From positions 1-32,496 of the forward strand of contig JAFPVW010000014.1 of NCBI GenBank assembly GCA_017395215.1: a stretch of 32,496 nt of DNA, written 5' to 3'. A program made the position numbers and the translations under genes. The notes under the pieces were generated by a model that ran no database searches, was not told the DNA's origin, and saw nothing but the letters and a program-made list of their open reading frames with translations. Every line of letters begins with the position of its first letter. Position 1 is the stretch's first letter. This DNA comes from Prevotella sp. GTDB lineage: Bacteria; Bacteroidota; Bacteroidia; Bacteroidales; Bacteroidaceae. Shown here piece by piece: positions 31,315-32,496 of the stretch.

Positions 31315-32496
31315 ATTTAGCTCCTCCGCCAAGTGCCTGATACAGGTTCACGACGGCTTGCATCTTGTTGAACTGGTCGGTCACTTCCGAGATCTCGGCG
31401 TTAAGCAGGTTGCTCTGGGCAGAGATGACCTCGAGGTAGGTGGTGTTCGAGCTCGACTCCATCAGCTTCTTGGTGTCCTCGACGTTCTTCTTCAGCACTT
31501 CGACGCGCTTCGAGTCGAGGTCGCCCTTCTCGGCCGAGGCGTTGTAGCTGACGAGAGCATTGCTCACCTCGTTGCCGGCCTTCAGCACGGTGTTCTGCCA
31601 CGTGTTGTACTTCTGCTCATACTGCATCTTGGCCACCTTCAGGCCGGCCACGATCTGGCCGTGCTGGAAGATGGGCTGCACCAGCGAGCCGACAGCCGAC
31701 AGCAGCAGCTTGCCGGGGTTCACCATACCGTTGTTGTTGGTGAAGGCACCCGTGCCCGTGATGGTGATGCTGGGATAGAAGCGCGAGCGGGCCTGCTGCA
31801 CGTCGTAGAAGCACTGTGCCAGCGACATCTCGGCGGCGTGGACGTCGGCGCGGTTGTTCAACAGGCCGATGCTGACGCCCGTAGCAAACGTCGAGGGCAG
31901 CGACTGGTCGGCCAGCTTGCCGCGCTTGATGGCCTGGGCGGGCTGTCCGATGAGCAGCGAGAGCGAGTTCTCCATCTCGCGCGTCTGGCGCATCAGGTCA
32001 ACCTTCTGTGCCTGCACGGAGTAGTAGGCAGCCTCAGCCGACTGCACGGCGGTGGAGCGGTAGCCCACGCGGTTCTCGTGCATAAACTGCATCTTCTCCC
32101 ACGTCTCCTTGGTCAGCTGCTCCATGTCGCTGACAATCTCCACCTGACGGTCGAGCATCAGCAGCGTGTAGTACAGGTTGGCAATGCCCGAGACGATGTT
32201 GCACTTCACCACCGTCTGGTAGTCCTGGGTGGCGATGAGCTGCATCTGTGCCGACCGCTTGGCGTTCAGCAGGTTGCCGAAGAGGTCGACGTTCCACGAG
32301 GCGCTGAGGGGCACCTGGTATGACTTCGTCGTCACCGAGGGGTCGGTCTTCAGTGTGGCGATGGTTCCCTGCGGCGACAGTGCCACCGAGGGCAGGAAGG
32401 CCAGTCGGGCCACCTTCAGTCCCTCGTTCACCATCTGCACGTTCAGGGCGGCGTTCAGCAGGTCGGGATTCTTCTCCAGTCCCTGCTCAATGAGCA
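31313..32496 (-). CDS. TolC/OprM-like outer-membrane efflux channel, 3' part
   Basis: The C-terminal 394 codons of an outer-membrane efflux protein; the gene continues beyond the right edge. The pattern is typical of the NodT/OprM class used with RND pumps: ASWNVDLFGNLLNAKRSAQ, NIVSGIANLYYTLLMLDRQ, SLSLLIGQPAQAI, NNRADVHAAEMSLAQCFYDVQQARSRF(Y)PSI, two long helical hairpins, and an end NLYQALGGGAK. The N-terminus and any lipobox are outside the window. On this strand its upstream partners would also lie to the right, probably another adaptor and pump. The pump at 22898-27269 lacks its own channel, so sharing is possible but not shown. A palindromic element abuts its stop codon. Confidence 0.92.
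   Translation of the reverse strand, partial: LIEQGLEKNPDLLNAALNVQMVNEGLKVARLAFLPSVALSPQGTIATLKTDPSVTTKSYQVPLSASWNVDLFGNLLNAKRSAQMQLIATQDYQTVVKCNIVSGIANLYYTLLMLDRQVEIVSDMEQLTKETWEKMQFMHENRVGYRSTAVQSAEAAYYSVQAQKVDLMRQTREMENSLSLLIGQPAQAIKRGKLADQSLPSTFATGVSIGLLNNRADVHAAEMSLAQCFYDVQQARSRFYPSITITGTGAFTNNNGMVNPGKLLLSAVGSLVQPIFQHGQIVAGLKVAKMQYEQKYNTWQNTVLKAGNEVSNALVSYNASAEKGDLDSKRVEVLKKNVEDTKKLMESSSNTTYLEVISAQSNLLNAEISEVTDQFNKMQAVVNLYQALGGGAK

Overview
The window looks like a chromosomal segment of a Bacteroidales bacterium, most likely in the Prevotella group. This rests on promoters of the TTG-N19/20-TAnnTTTG type in front of many genes, SusC/SusD-type glycan uptake genes, a BACON-domain lipoprotein, the ftsX-DUF3098-uppP-truB-queA-folK gene order, and a two-gene RND pump with a lipoprotein adaptor. 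The genus is inferred; there is no rRNA or other taxonomic marker here.

Layout. 1-4792: the 5' part of typA (minus, cut by the left edge), a small outer-membrane beta-barrel gene, rpsO, a lipoprotein gene split by an in-frame TAG, and a GH28 polygalacturonase. 4830-9204 (minus): housekeeping cluster ftsX, DUF3098, uppP, truB, queA, folK. 9294-10058 (plus): a radical SAM gene divergent from ftsX. 10052-20888 (minus): a polysaccharide utilisation locus, transcribed susC, susD, a triple-module surface glycan-binding lipoprotein, a GH16 endo-beta-glucanase and a GH3 beta-glucosidase. A membrane-anchored DUF6377-type regulator (21117-22784) sits directly upstream on the same strand. The predicted substrate is a beta-1,3 or mixed-linkage beta-glucan. 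22898-27269 (plus): RND adaptor and transporter. 27371-28195 (plus): rhaD. 28615-31209 (minus): a decayed phosphatase/STAS/MATE signalling locus followed upstream by an lpxA-like gene. 31313-32496 (minus): a TolC-like channel cut by the right edge.

The most unusual signal is a family of GC-rich palindromic elements of about 37-116 nt. Three copies lie inside the GH3 gene and one inside the RND transporter gene, all without breaking the frame; another fills the lpxA/tolC spacer. Several are two inverted half-units, and the hairpin stem shows compensatory changes between copies. A second layer is short 'word' repeats (for example GTCTAACC, GGTAAAAA, CGAAACAT), which occur in spacers and also extend coding sequences (folK, GH3, adaptor C-terminus, RND loop, regulator coiled coil). 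Together they suggest a genome whose proteins tolerate repeat DNA at surface loops.

Three genes are visibly damaged: the lipoprotein at 2727-3275 (one amber codon), the Cache/SpoIIE-type phosphatase at 29226-30410 (an amber codon plus loss of the catalytic core), and the MATE-like transporter remnant at 28615-28926. TAG also ends intact genes here (queA, susC, lpxA), so genome-wide stop recoding is unlikely.
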